From PFL42 sp963789825 (GTDB lineage: Bacteria; Chloroflexota; Anaerolineae; Anaerolineales; E44-bin32), in contig CAWBME010000005.1 of the NCBI GenBank assembly GCA_963789825.1, positions 186,001 to 250,000 of the forward strand: a DNA stretch of 64,000 bases. The letters run 5' to 3'. Below are positions 19,560 through 29,264 of the stretch, piece by piece. Each line of letters begins with the position of its first letter. The stretch's first letter is position 1. The position numbers were made by a program, and so were the translations under genes. The notes beneath the pieces were generated by a model. The model searched no databases. It was not told where the DNA came from and saw only the letters and a list, made by a program, of their open reading frames with translations.

Positions 19560-20378
19560 GTGCTACGCCAGCGCGTGCTGGTCGTCCTGGTTCTACTGCC
19601 CATTGGCCTGGTGGTGATCCTGGCCGGCGGCTGGTGGTTCGCCGCCGGGATTGCGCTGATGCTCGGCATGGCCGGCTTCGAGTTCGGCCGCCTGTTTCGC
19701 TCCACCGGGCAGCGCCCGGGCCTCCCGCTCCTGGTCGGGTTCAGCGCGGCCTTCGCCTTGGCGCGCCATGCCTGGGGATTCGGGGGAAGCCCGGAGCTGT
19801 TGGCGGCGGTTTGCCTGCTGGGCATGACCTGGCATCTTGTTGACTACGAGCGCGGGGCGCCCGCCTCGGGCACCGACATGGCGCTCACCTGGGGCGGGAT
19901 CCTGTACCTGGGCTGGATCGGCGGCTACTTCGTCTCGTTGCGCGACCTGCCGGATGGCACATGGTGGCTGTTGCTCGCCCTGCCGACGGTCTGGCTGGCC
20001 GATAGCGGGGCGTACTTTGTCGGCCGGCGGTTCGGCCGGCACAAGCTCGCTCCTCGGCTGAGCCCGAAGAAGACCTGGGAAGGCTACCTGGCGGGGGTCG
20101 TCACCGGCGCGGTCAGCGGCGCACTGCTGGCGTTGGCTTGGGCCAGGCTGGCCGAGAATCCGGCGTCCTTCTCTGTGCTCAACGGGTTGATTGTCGGGAC
20201 GGTGCTGGCGGTCTTCACCACGCTGGGTGACGTGGGGATCAGCATGATCAAGCGCCAGGTCCAGGTGAAAGATTCCGGCAGCTTACTGCCTGGCCACGGC
20301 GGCGTGCTCGATCGCATCGACTCCTGGCTGTGGGCGGGCGTGATGGGCTACTACCTGGTGCTTTGGCTGACCGCCTAG
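19560..20378 (+). CDS. cdsA: Phosphatidate cytidylyltransferase
   Basis: Makes CDP-diacylglycerol from CTP and phosphatidate in the membrane. The GTG start directly abuts a TGA that should end uppS. About seven to eight hydrophobic helices are seen. The signature region includes LADSGAYFVGRRFGRHKLAPRLSPKKTWEG and the C-terminal VKDSGSLLPGHGGVLDRIDS, which is diagnostic. The gene order frr-uppS-cdsA is conserved in many bacteria; dxr and rseP, often next, are absent here. Confidence 0.96.
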   Translation: MLRQRVLVVLVLLPIGLVVILAGGWWFAAGIALMLGMAGFEFGRLFRSTGQRPGLPLLVGFSAAFALARHAWGFGGSPELLAAVCLLGMTWHLVDYERGAPASGTDMALTWGGILYLGWIGGYFVSLRDLPDGTWWLLLALPTVWLADSGAYFVGRRFGRHKLAPRLSPKKTWEGYLAGVVTGAVSGALLALAWARLAENPASFSVLNGLIVGTVLAVFTTLGDVGISMIKRQVQVKDSGSLLPGHGGVLDRIDSWLWAGVMGYYLVLWLTA

Positions 20379-21013
20379 GCCCGCCGTCATCCGCCAGCAG
20401 CCGTCTGATTCGGCTTGAGAGCAAGACCGCGCCAGCCCGCCTCCCAAGATCGCCTCGGCTTCCCCGGTGTGACCTTCCTCCTGCCGCAGCTCCCCACATC
20501 GATCGCGCGGCAGTCCATGGTGATCGGGAAGCCTTGTGGAGCAATCGCACGGCAGTGCGCAGAGAAGCGCAGCCAATGGACACCCTCCTGCCGGCAATCG
20601 CATCGGAAGGGAATGGCCTCCGAGAATGCCAGAGCGGATCCCAGCCGGCGTTCGTGGTGGAGGGCGACGGGGAGACCCCGAGGAGCTGGGGTCCCTTCGA
20701 CAGCTGGTCTTTCGACAACTCCCTCCCCCTCGCCAGGGCCACGGGCTGCAGGGCTGATCTGCCCCCACCGGCGAGGCCGGACTTCTTGCCCACGTTGCCG
20801 GTGCGGCGAGCGCCAAGGGCACGGTGCGATCCATGCTCGGGCCAGGCAGTCGCGCCACCAAGGCCGCTCGGTCCGGGCGAATTGCCGGGGATCCGCCGGG
20901 GCCGCTCAGGGTGAGGCCGACGGGAAGCTGCCGCCTTGCACCACCGCCCGCCTCCAGCCATGGCAGGGATCGGTGACGGGTTGCCGACGGGGTACCATGC
21001 CTGGACTGCGCCC
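20379..21013. other. Long noncoding region between cdsA and the rho promoter
   Basis: Over 600 bases without a gene I can support. Open frames of up to 224 codons exist, but their translations are arginine- and proline-rich in the way of GC-rich noncoding DNA and match no family I know. It may be eroded mobile or gene-remnant DNA. Confidence 0.4.
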
Positions 21014-21042
21014 TTGCGGGGTTGCCGGGGTGGTGATACAAT
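21014..21042 (+). promoter_or_regulatory. Sigma-70 promoter for rho
   Basis: TTGCGG and TACAAT are separated by exactly 17 bases. The predicted leader is about 170 bases and begins with a perfect 7-bp hairpin (TCCAGTG/CACTGGA, 21052-21067). Long rho leaders are sites of autoregulation in other bacteria. Confidence 0.7.
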
Positions 21043-21217
21043 GCCGAGCGTTCCAGTGGGCACTGGATCCGGGTTTTCCCCCGACTTGAGCTTCTAGTAT
21101 CGATAGCTACCCAGCCCTCATCGAATTGATTCTCACCACCTATTACCGTAGATGCACTTGGCAGGGCCTGCGTGCGCGGCCCAACTTCTGCCGACCATCT
21201 ACAGGGAGTCCACCCCT

Positions 21218-22499
21218 ATGAATATCACCCAGCTAGAGTCCATGACCCTCTCGGATCTGCGGACGCTCTCCAAGGACATGAACATCCCGGGGTCGACCCG
21301 CATCAAGAAAGAGGATCTAATCCTGCGCCTCATGCAGGCCGAGGCCGAACGGCAGGGCCTGGAACTGCGTGGGGGGATCCTCGAGATCATGAATGAGGGT
21401 ATGGGATTCCTGCGGGCAGATCACTACCTCCCGGGCCCGAACGACATCTACGTCTCCCAATCACAGATCCGGCGATTCGGCCTGCGCACCGGCGACATGG
21501 TCATCGGCCAGATCCGCCCGCCCAAGGAGACCGAGAAGTACTACGGCCTGTTGCGCGTCGAGTCGATCAACGGGCTCGACCCGGAAGAGGCCAAGAGTTC
21601 GGCCCAAGTTCGAGGACCTGACGCCGATCTTCCCGCTCGAGCGCTTCGACCTGGAGACCGACCGCTTCACCCTGTCCACGCGCCTGATCAACCTGATCGC
21701 ACCGATCGGCAAAGGTCAGCGCGGCCTGATCGTGTCTCCGCCCAAGGCGGGCAAGACTACCGTGCTCAAGGAGGTGGCCAATGCCATCTCAACCCGCTAT
21801 CCGAATGTGCACTTGATGGTGGCCCTGATTGGCGAGCGGCCGGAAGAGGTCACCGACATGGACCGCTCGGTCGACGCCGAGGTGATCTCTTCGACCTTCG
21901 ACGAACCGGTCACCTCGCATGTGCGCGTGGCCGAGATGGCGTTGGAGCGGGCCAAGCGCCTGGTGGAGTGCGGCCGTGACGTGGCCATCTTGATGGACTC
22001 GATCACCCGCCTGGCGCGGGCCTACAACCTGATGGTCACCCCCTCCGGGCGAACGCTGTCGGGTGGCCTCGATCCGGCGGCGTTGTACCCGCCGAAGCGC
22101 TTCTTCGGCGCTGCCCGCAATATCGAGGAGGGCGGTTCGTTGACGATCGTGGCCACCTGCTTGGTCGACACTGGATCGCGCATGGACGATGTCGTCTACG
22201 AGGAGTTCAAGGGAACGGGCAATCTCGAGCTGCTTCTTTCGCGCCGGCTGCAGGAGCGGCGCATCTTCCCGGCCTTCGACATCGAGCGCTCATCCACCCG
22301 CCGCGAGGAGCTGCTGCTCGGGCCCGACATCACGCCGCGCGTGTGGCTGATGCGGCGCATGTTCTCGCACTTGATCAGCCCGCCGCCAGCCGGGTCCGGG
22401 ATGGACCTCACCAACGCCACCGAAGCCATCATCCAGCGCATGGCCAAGACCGAGAACAACATGGAATTCCTCGAGCGCCTCACGGAGACCGATGACTGA
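21218..22499 (+). CDS. rho: Transcription termination factor Rho, one frameshift
   Basis: Hexameric RNA helicase that ends transcription. The N-terminal domain begins MNITQLESMTLSDLRTLSKD and the RNA-binding cold-shock-like fold follows (GILEIMNEGMGFLR, ASP-free version of the usual linker). Near 21598 an extra T shifts the frame: AKSSAQVRG should read AKSRPKFEDLTPIFP, which continues to the stop. The ATPase core has the P loop SPPKAGKTTVLKEVAN, the Q-loop region and RTLSGGLDPAALYPPKRFFGAARN. The rebuilt protein is about 427 residues. The indel in this core gene is probably a sequence error. Confidence 0.96.
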
Positions 22500-23550
22500 C
22501 GCTTCGCCGTCGGTCTCCGGCCGCTCGCTGAAATCGGCGCTGCCCTACCTGTTGGCGGTGGTCGGGCTGGCCGCCGCGGGTTGGGCGATCGCCCTCAACC
22601 TGGGCGGGCGCCAGCCGGCCGATCTCTCCGCCACCCCGGCCGCTGAGCTGGCGGCGGAAGAGGTGGTGCTGCCGGCATTCTCTCAAGGTGGCCGCCAGGC
22701 AGCCATCGCCCGCCGCAGCCTGCTCGAGACCGAGGCGCCGGTGCGCTCCCGAATCGACGTGCTGCTGTACACCGTGCAGAAGGGCGACTCGGTGTTCGGG
22801 ATCGCCGACAAGTTTTCCATCAAGCCCGAAACGATCCTTTGGGGCAACCCAGACAAACTCAACGACGACCCGCACCTGATTCAGGCTGGCATGGAACTGC
22901 GCATCCTCCCGGTCGACGGCGCATACTATGAGTGGGAAGCCGGGGACAGCCTGACCTCGGTCGCCCAGGAGTTCAACGTTGAGCCGGGGACGATTGCTGA
23001 GTGGCCAGCCAACCGAGTCGATGAGACCACAACGGTGGCCAATGGCACCGGCCTGATCATCCCCGGGGGCACGCGGCCGCTGCGATCATGGTTCATCCCG
23101 ACCATCGCTCGCGGGCGGGCGGGCGTGGGCTCGGCCTACGGCTCCGGCGGATGCAGCGGCGACTTCTCCTCCGGCGCAGTCGGCACCGGCGGGTTCATCT
23201 GGCCCAGCGCCAACCACTTCACCTCGGGCAACGACTACTGGGCCGGTCACCTGGCGATTGACATCGCCGGCGGCCAGGGCGATCCGATCTGGGCCGCCGA
23301 CGGCGGTGTCGTCGTGTACTCGGGCTGGTCCGACGGCGGCTACGGCAACATGGTCATGATTGACCACGGCACAGGCTGGCTGACTCTCTACGGTCACCTG
23401 TCGAGCACGCGTGTCGCCTGCGGCCAGAGCGTTGGCCAAGGTCAGGTCATCGGGCACATGGGTTCGACGGGCAATTCGACGGGTACCCACCTGCACTTTG
23501 AAACCCGTCTGGGCGACGGCTTTGTCAGCCCTTGGTCCGTGCTCCCCTAG
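22492..23550 (+). CDS. Membrane-anchored LysM / M23 peptidase (first of two)
   Basis: The start overlaps the end of rho. One N-terminal membrane helix (residues 14-35, ALPYLLAVVGLAAAGWAIAL) anchors an outside part. LysM domains follow: YTVQKGDSVFGIADKFSIKPETILWGN at about 93-120 and a second degenerate one (WEAGDSLTSVAQEFNVEPGTIAEW). The C-terminal M23/LytM domain has HLAIDIAGGQGDPIWA, YGHLS and HLHFE, the zinc and catalytic residues of an active endopeptidase. It probably trims peptidoglycan or cross-links. It is a close paralogue of the next gene. Confidence 0.93.
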   Translation: MTDASPSVSGRSLKSALPYLLAVVGLAAAGWAIALNLGGRQPADLSATPAAELAAEEVVLPAFSQGGRQAAIARRSLLETEAPVRSRIDVLLYTVQKGDSVFGIADKFSIKPETILWGNPDKLNDDPHLIQAGMELRILPVDGAYYEWEAGDSLTSVAQEFNVEPGTIAEWPANRVDETTTVANGTGLIIPGGTRPLRSWFIPTIARGRAGVGSAYGSGGCSGDFSSGAVGTGGFIWPSANHFTSGNDYWAGHLAIDIAGGQGDPIWAADGGVVVYSGWSDGGYGNMVMIDHGTGWLTLYGHLSSTRVACGQSVGQGQVIGHMGSTGNSTGTHLHFETRLGDGFVSPWSVLP

Positions 23551-23567
23551 CGCGACATAACGCGAGC

Positions 23568-23596
23568 TTGACGACCCTTCCGGCGACCGATATGAT
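23568..23596 (+). promoter_or_regulatory. Promoter of second M23 gene, predicting a near-leaderless mRNA
   Basis: TTGACG and TATGAT with exactly 17 bases between. Transcription would start near 23603, only about four bases before the ATG at 23607, so that gene is likely read from a leaderless or almost leaderless message. Confidence 0.7.
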
Positions 23597-23606
23597 GACG
23601 CCTTCC

Positions 23607-24806
23607 ATGGATACGCCAGAGACTCCTCCTTCGAACCTTATCGAGCCCGAACCTGGCTCGGCCGAGCGCCAGCCCCGCCTGCGCACGGTGGGCCAGCTCT
23701 GGGGCGAAGTGCGGCGCCGAGGGTGGCGCGACAACCTGCTGCGCTTTGGCAGCCATGCCGGCTTGATCCTGGTGATCGTGCTCGGGGTGCTGGCCGTGCG
23801 CCGCGGGCTGATCGCGCTCCCCGAGCGGCCGACGATTGCGGCGGCCGCTGCAGCCTCCGAGCCGACCCCGGCCCCCGCCGACGCGCTATCGGTGTCCGAC
23901 TTGCCGGACTTCGCCGCCGGGGGCCCACTCACCGACGCCGGCATTCAGCGCCAGACCGACGTGCACACCGTCGTTCCCAGCCGGCCGCGCATGGAGATCG
24001 TCAGGTATGTCGTCCAGAAGGGCGATACGCTGTTCGGCATCGCTGACAAGTTCAGCCTCAAGCCAGAGACGATCCTGTGGGGCAACTGGGTCGAGCTGGA
24101 CGGCGACCCGCACACCCTGCAGCCCGGTCAGGAGCTAAGCATCCTGCCGGTGGACGGCGCGCTGCACGTGTGGAGCCCCGGCGAGTCACTGGACGGTGTC
24201 GCCACGTTCTTCCGCGTCGCCCCAACCGACATCCTGGAATGGCCGGGGAACAACCTGGATCTGGAAATCGATGTGGCCAACCCGGGGATCGAGGAGGGTG
24301 TGGCCTTGGTGATCCCCGGTGGGCAACGCGATGCTCCGACCTGGAAATCACCGCGCATCACGCGCGCCAATCCGGCGTCGGCCTCGATCCTCGGCGCCGG
24401 CGCGTGCAGTGCAGTTTCGGACGGTCCGATCGGATCCGGTTCATTCGCCTGGCCAACGTCCTCTACCTGGGTTTCCGGCTACGGCTACAACGCAGGCGTT
24501 CATCCGGCGATCGACCTGGGTGGATCCGTCGGCAATGGCATCTTCGCCGCCGACAGCGGCGTGGTCGTGTACTCTGGCTGGAACGACTGGGGCTACGGCT
24601 ACGTGATCGTCATTGACCATGGGAATGGATGGCAGACGCTGTACGCCCACCTGAGCGCCATCAACGCCGGATGCGGCCAGGCCGTGTTCACCGGGCAGGC
24701 GATCGGCGGCATGGGTTGCACCGGCAACTGCTCCGGCCCTCACCTGCATTTCGAGATGATGAACGACGCCTACGGCAAGGTGAACCCGCTCGACTTTCTG
24801 CCGTAG
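23607..24806 (+). CDS. Membrane-anchored LysM / M23 peptidase (second of two)
   Basis: Same architecture as its upstream neighbour: a cytoplasmic head of about 45 residues, one helix (AGLILVIVLGVLAVRRGLIAL), a LysM (YVVQKGDTLFGIADKFSLKPETILWGN), a second weaker LysM, and an M23 domain with HPAIDLGGSVGNGIFA, YAHLS and HLHFEMM. The start is placed at MDTPETPPSN because the promoter overlaps all earlier Met codons. The tandem pair share motifs throughout, so they arose by duplication. The longer cytoplasmic head is the main difference. Confidence 0.93.
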   Translation: MDTPETPPSNLIEPEPGSAERQPRLRTVGQLWGEVRRRGWRDNLLRFGSHAGLILVIVLGVLAVRRGLIALPERPTIAAAAAASEPTPAPADALSVSDLPDFAAGGPLTDAGIQRQTDVHTVVPSRPRMEIVRYVVQKGDTLFGIADKFSLKPETILWGNWVELDGDPHTLQPGQELSILPVDGALHVWSPGESLDGVATFFRVAPTDILEWPGNNLDLEIDVANPGIEEGVALVIPGGQRDAPTWKSPRITRANPASASILGAGACSAVSDGPIGSGSFAWPTSSTWVSGYGYNAGVHPAIDLGGSVGNGIFAADSGVVVYSGWNDWGYGYVIVIDHGNGWQTLYAHLSAINAGCGQAVFTGQAIGGMGCTGNCSGPHLHFEMMNDAYGKVNPLDFLP

Positions 24807-24846
24807 CCGGATCGGCTACGAACGACGAGATCACGGTTGGGCACAG

Positions 24847-24875
24847 CGGCCGGGGCTTCCCCGGCCGTTCCTTTC
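24847..24875 (+). terminator. Intrinsic terminator after the M23 pair
   Basis: CGGCCGGGG and CCCCGGCCG pair around CTT, followed by TTCCTTTC. This is the best stem plus pyrimidine tract in this part of the window. Confidence 0.75.
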
Positions 24876-25333
24876 GACTGCTGGCCCACGCTTCAGGCCT
24901 CCGAGGTGAGTTGGCCTCCGTTCGAGATGCGGGCGGCTCCGCTATCCTCAGCCCTCAGCCTGCTCCGCTCAGCCGTACTGCGCGGCGACCAACCGTCGTC
25001 GGAGAAGAAGCGCTCCCTCACCATCTACCCTGTCGAAGGTTCTTGGCATTATGAAATACGGCGAGCCGGATGCCCCGTTTCCCATCCGCAACTTGGACCA
25101 CCGCGGCAAGTGTCAACACCCGTGAATGCCCACGAGAGTCCTAGGAGCTTGCTGAAAGACGTGCTTTCGATCTCACCCCCTGACCCCCTCTCCGCGGACG
25201 GCGCATGGGTACGCCATCAACCGTGGCGGAGAGGGGGAACAAGATCTTGGGGGTGCGGGGAGCCAAGCTCCCCCCACCCCCCAGGAATATCCACCCCTTC
25301 CCCTGCGGGACTCGTGTGAGTCGCGGAAGGGCA
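24876..25333. other. Gene-free region with two G-rich inverted repeats
   Basis: No gene is supported. Two unusual palindromes lie close together: CCCCCTCTCCGC (25184) with its exact complement at 25226-25237, and a near-perfect G/C-rich hairpin at 25248-25283. Both sit just before the IS3 remnant and resemble the G-rich hairpin DNA around 61.2-61.7 kb. Confidence 0.5.
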
Positions 25334-25819
25334 GTGACGTATGAGTTCATTGCCCAGCAGAGTGGGGAGTATCCGGTGAGGCGGTTGTGTGCAGTACTGG
25401 GTGTGCCGCCCAGCAGCTACTATGCCTGGCGCAGGCGCCCAGCGAGCACCCGCCAGGAGGCCAATGACAGGCTGACGGAGCACATCCGCCGGGCTCACTG
25501 CGAGAGCCGGGGGACGTACGGGAGCCCGCGCGTGCACCAGTGGCTGCGGCAAGGAGGGATAGCCTGCGGCCGGCACCGGGTGGCAAGGCTGATGCGCTTG
25601 AACGGCATTGTAGGCAGGCAGTCAGCCCGGCGGTGGCCCAGGACGACGCAGCGGCGAGCAGGGGCTCCGGTGTGGCCGAACCGGCTGCGGCAGGACTTCC
25701 AGGCGGAGCAGCCGAACCAGAAGTGGGTGGCGGATATCACCTACATCGATACGCGGGAGGGCTGGCTGTATCTGGCGGCGCTCATGGACCTGTGCAGCCG
25801 GCGCGTGGTGGGCTGGTCC
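25334..25819 (+). pseudogene. IS3-family transposase OrfB, truncated remnant
   Basis: The frame opens VTYEFIAQQSGEYPVRRLCAVLGVPPSSYYAW, the start of IS3 OrfB, continues through the HTH_21 region (SRGTYGSPRVHQWLRQGG) and enters the integrase core with the first catalytic Asp in WVADITYIDT. It stops resembling the family after RRVVGWSM (about residue 162). The second catalytic Asp (HSDRG region) and the Glu are missing, as is the OrfA partner upstream. The remainder of the open frame to 25930 is unrelated. So this is a dead insertion-sequence fragment. Confidence 0.85.
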
Positions 25820-26274
25820 ATGGGATGTCGGCGCATGCAGGGGGAGGGGCTAGGGGAGAGGGTTGGACGATCACACGGTGCTTTTCAGCGGTCTGCTAGG
25901 TCGCATTTCCCCCTGTGTCCGCGGATGTGATCGTCGGGGATCACGGACGCAGGCAACCAGTGGCTCGCGGCCTTCCCGTTGGCTTCGCCGCGCTCGGTTG
26001 CGGGGTTCACCGCGATCTGCGAGGGAGACCCCGCGATCATGCGCCGTGGCAGGCACAAGGAAGAACGGCGAAGGGCGGACGGGTCCGCCCTCCTGCAAGC
26101 GCTTGCCCAAACCACAGAGCCTCTGATGGTTGCTGGGCCAGCTGGCCCCAGGAAGGGGATCGGGGGCCTGGCTCTAGCCTGCGTCGCGCCTCGCCGCGCC
26201 GCCTGCCCGTCACGGACGCATCCGGCCTAGCGGCGAAGCAAGGCACGGTATGCGCCGGGCGGCGGTCCTCCGGA
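25820..26274. other. Region between IS3 remnant and next gene
   Basis: No gene recognised. It contains a 7-bp hairpin (GGGCGGA/TCCGCCC, 26073-26090) and otherwise looks like decayed insertion-sequence or noncoding DNA. Confidence 0.35.
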
Positions 26275-27871
26275 TCAGTCGCCGAGTTGATCGGTGACGT
26301 CCCGCAGCTCGAAGGGATGAACGTACGACGACAAGTAGCTTCGGTCATCGAGCAGCGGATATTCGCGTCCGAAGCAGGCCGTGAAGACCAGCCGGAGCGT
26401 GTTCACCGGGGTCAGGTGTTCGGGGAGCGGCCCGGGGGCGCAGCCCGGCAGATAGAGTGCGGTGAAGTTGGCGAAGCGCTCCTCGATGTAGTCGACCGGC
26501 GGGGTTGGGCCTGGGAGCGGCGTGGCTCCCGAGCCGTGATCCGACAGGATGACAATGATCGGGGGGATGGAAGAGCGCGATTGGATCTGGTCGAGAGCGG
26601 CCAGTAGCCTGGCATTCAGGTAGATGACCTGATCCGTGTAGCGTCGGCTGTATTCTTCGCGGTTGCCATCGAAGGGTGTGTCGCCCAGCGTGTAGGCGGT
26701 GGCATGCGTCAAGGCCTGGCCATCCGGCCCGACGACGAAGGGCGGGTGCGGGATGATCAGGTGGGCAAAGGTGAAGGTCGGCTCCGGCCTTGCCGCGATC
26801 TGTCCCAGGCCCATCCAGCGCGAAGTCGATGCGTGCCCGGTGTGCCTGGTAGGGAGCGTCGAGGCCCAGGCGGATCGATGGCGGGAGCAGGGCATTGGCT
26901 TCGAGCAGCAAGCGGGCGGCGGTGCTCTCGAACAGCATTCCTTCGAACGGTGTGAGTGGGGCGGCAATGCCCCGGGCAGCTGCACCCTGGGTGTCGGGCT
27001 GAAGGTAGGCGTCGGCATCCGTCCACTCGGAAGGACGGTAGCCGCTGGCAAAGGCCACGATCTGGTAGCCGAGGTCCTCGGCCAGGCGGCGAGCGTCGCT
27101 GTCGACGATGATCTCCTGCAGCGGCGCAAGGTCGCGGCTCTCCGGATCGAGGTCCGGCAGGATCGCCGGGAGGTAGTCCAGGTTGAGAGCCGTCGCCAGC
27201 GATAGTGCCGTATTGGCGTAGTTGCTGCGGCTGCCCTCCGGGAGCGTGAACCCGCGGGAGACCAGGCCCTGGATGAAGGGCGCGTTGTCAAAGCCGTGGA
27301 CGCTTTGGAGAATGTCCTGACGGGCATACCCGTCGACGACGATGAAGTAGATGTCCGGCTGGTCCTGCTCCTGCCCGGGTTGGGGGATACCCGCTGAAGG
27401 TTGGGGGGTTGGCCGCGCCGGTTGGCCCGGCGCGGCGGCCAGCAGCAGTGTGGCCAGCGGGATGCACAGCAGCGCGGCGGCGATCAGGTTCAGCGGGCCG
27501 GTCCAGCGGCGCAGCGTCGCCCGGCTGCGCCAGATCCAGGCTGCGCCCCCAAGCAACAGACCCGCCCAAAGCGCCGCCAGGAAGCGATGCCGCCCGACCG
27601 TCAACCCGGCCAGCTGGCGGCCCTCGATCTGGTTGTAGGTGTGCCCGTAGGAGAAGAACAGCAGCAGCGACAGCGAAGCCAGGACGGCCGCCGCGTGCCA
27701 GTCCTTCAGGGCGATCCGTGCGATCAGCAGGACGATGGCGGAGAGGGTCAGGCAGACAAGGGCGGCGCGGGCAGCCTCGCTCGCCGGGAGCTGGCCGACG
27801 TTGCGCGCCAGCAGCGAGGCCGCCGGGAACAGGGCAATCAGGAAGGGATGCAGGATCCAGGAGCGGCGCAC
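26275..27871 (-). CDS. Membrane protein of the alkaline phosphatase/sulfatase superfamily, one frameshift
   Basis: The N-terminal third has about five to six hydrophobic helices (LHPFLIALFPAASLLA onward), then an outside catalytic domain. Metal/nucleophile motif DIYFIVVDGYARQDIL and the late SDHGSGATPLPG are those of phosphatase-superfamily enzymes such as LTA synthase or sulfatases; a Tyr or nearby residue replaces the usual Thr/Ser nucleophile position, so activity is uncertain. Near 26813 an extra G breaks the frame; FTFAHLIIPHPPFVVGPDGQ continues in the other frame to the stop. The likely GTG start lies 7 bases after the methyltransferase stop. Confidence 0.75.
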
Positions 27872-27878
27872 GCCCGGT

Positions 27879-29264
27879 CTACGACCTCTTGAGGAGAAAG
27901 AGCGTACGCTCCGAATCCTGCAGATCGATGGCCTCTTCGACTCGATAGTACTGGCCGAAGGCCTGCTCGAAGCCGGGGCGGTCGTAGCGGTCGAAGATGT
28001 CGAGCCGGGTGGCCAGCATGCGCTGGACCTGCGAGTCGGGCTTGGGGACGAACTCCACCAGCAGCCAGGGCGCCAGCTGGCTGAAGAAGCGCGCCACCTC
28101 CGGCAGGGGGACATTGTTGCCGATGGCCAGGTGATGAACCAGGGCCAGGGCCATTACGGCGTCCGCCGGGGCGCGCTCGAGCAGCGACATCCGTTCGCGG
28201 CTGGACCAGCCGAGCGCCGGGCTGGGATTGGTCAGGTCGCTCACCAGCGGAAGCATGTGCGCGTCCGCCCGAGCCTTGCACTCGCGGTAGTTGATCTCGA
28301 CCGCCGCCGGATCGATGTCGAAGGCGACGGTGGGAATCCCCCGGCGGCTCGGCTGCTGACTGAACAAGCCGGTGTTGGCGCCAAGATCCCAGACGATCTG
28401 CGGCCCTGCAAGGTCGAGGAAACGATCGACCACCTGCTGCTTGTGGGCGAGCCCCGCCGGGGTGTAGTTGTGGGCCGTGTAGTAGCTGCCCCACTCGGTG
28501 CCGGCGGGCTTCCAGGAAAGCCTGCGCACGCTGGAGGCCAGGTTGTCGATCAGGCCGAGGAACGAGGTGCGGCTCATGCGCCGGCGCACCTGGGACCGGT
28601 CGACGGGCTTGTCGGCGTAGCGCTTCTGGCTGGCGGCGTGCAGGTGCAGGTGAGTGAGCAGCGAGAAGCTGAAGCGGGTCTTGCGCGGCAGCAGACGGCT
28701 GGCGAGGTCGAGGGGGATGCCGTCGATGTACACCCGCAGCAGCTGCCCGAGGCGGATATCGGTATGGGCCATCAGCGCCAGAGGCGCCAGGAAATGCTGG
28801 CAGAACTGGCGGTAGGCGTCCCACGGCTCGCCTTCGCGATAGGTCTCGAAAGACAGCGTATCGATCAGCACCGGCCGGCCGTGATGGAACTGGATGTTGT
28901 AGGCGCTGCTGTCCTTGAGCGACATCCCCTTGACGAGGGCGCGCCGCTGGATCTCCAGCGTGGCCAACGCCGCAGCCTGCAGCTGTCCGAAGCTCCATTC
29001 GTAGGGATAGGAGATGAAGCGGACGGTCTCGGGCTCGATCACGCGGTAGGCGCGCGCCGGGTCGTCGGGCGCAGCGCCCGTGTCGGCATGTCGGATCAGC
29101 AGGCCGGCTTCGACCAGCTCATCGTACAGCCCTGAGGTGACCAGTCGCTCAAAGTCGGCTTGGTAGGCGAGGTTGACTTGGCGATACAGACGCCCATCGC
29201 GCTGGAACAGGTAGCCGCTGGGATCGCGAAAGGATGCGCCCAGCCGAGACGTGTCACTGCTCAT
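27879..29264 (-). CDS. Large class I SAM-dependent methyltransferase (461 aa)
   Basis: The C-terminal half is a Rossmann methyltransferase with motif I VWDLGANTGLFS (about residue 293), TVAFDIDPAAVEINY and ALALVHHLAIGNNVPL. The N-terminal half (about 250 residues, YLFQRDGRLYRQVNLAYQAD ... GRPVLIDTLSFETYREGEPW) is characteristic of a family found beside glycan-assembly genes, and LIDTLSFE recalls a degenerate kinase-like fold. The substrate is unknown. It overlaps the small membrane-protein gene upstream by 11 bases and is followed at once by the phosphatase-superfamily gene. Confidence 0.82.
   Translation of the reverse strand: MSSDTSRLGASFRDPSGYLFQRDGRLYRQVNLAYQADFERLVTSGLYDELVEAGLLIRHADTGAAPDDPARAYRVIEPETVRFISYPYEWSFGQLQAAALATLEIQRRALVKGMSLKDSSAYNIQFHHGRPVLIDTLSFETYREGEPWDAYRQFCQHFLAPLALMAHTDIRLGQLLRVYIDGIPLDLASRLLPRKTRFSFSLLTHLHLHAASQKRYADKPVDRSQVRRRMSRTSFLGLIDNLASSVRRLSWKPAGTEWGSYYTAHNYTPAGLAHKQQVVDRFLDLAGPQIVWDLGANTGLFSQQPSRRGIPTVAFDIDPAAVEINYRECKARADAHMLPLVSDLTNPSPALGWSSRERMSLLERAPADAVMALALVHHLAIGNNVPLPEVARFFSQLAPWLLVEFVPKPDSQVQRMLATRLDIFDRYDRPGFEQAFGQYYRVEEAIDLQDSERTLFLLKRS

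Noticed and set aside
19560..19843. uppS reading on into cdsA for about 95 codons
   Set aside because: The extra tail is Arg/Gly/Pro-rich and matches the out-of-frame reading of cdsA. A TGA directly before the cdsA start gives the normal UppS length if one indel is allowed.
20415..21089. 224-codon open frame between cdsA and rho
   Set aside because: It covers the rho promoter, has no family similarity I can see and has noncoding composition.
28115..28998. Minus-strand frame 27838-28998 within the methyltransferase gene
   Set aside because: Out-of-frame reading of the conserved 461-residue methyltransferase; low-complexity Arg/Pro/Gly translation.
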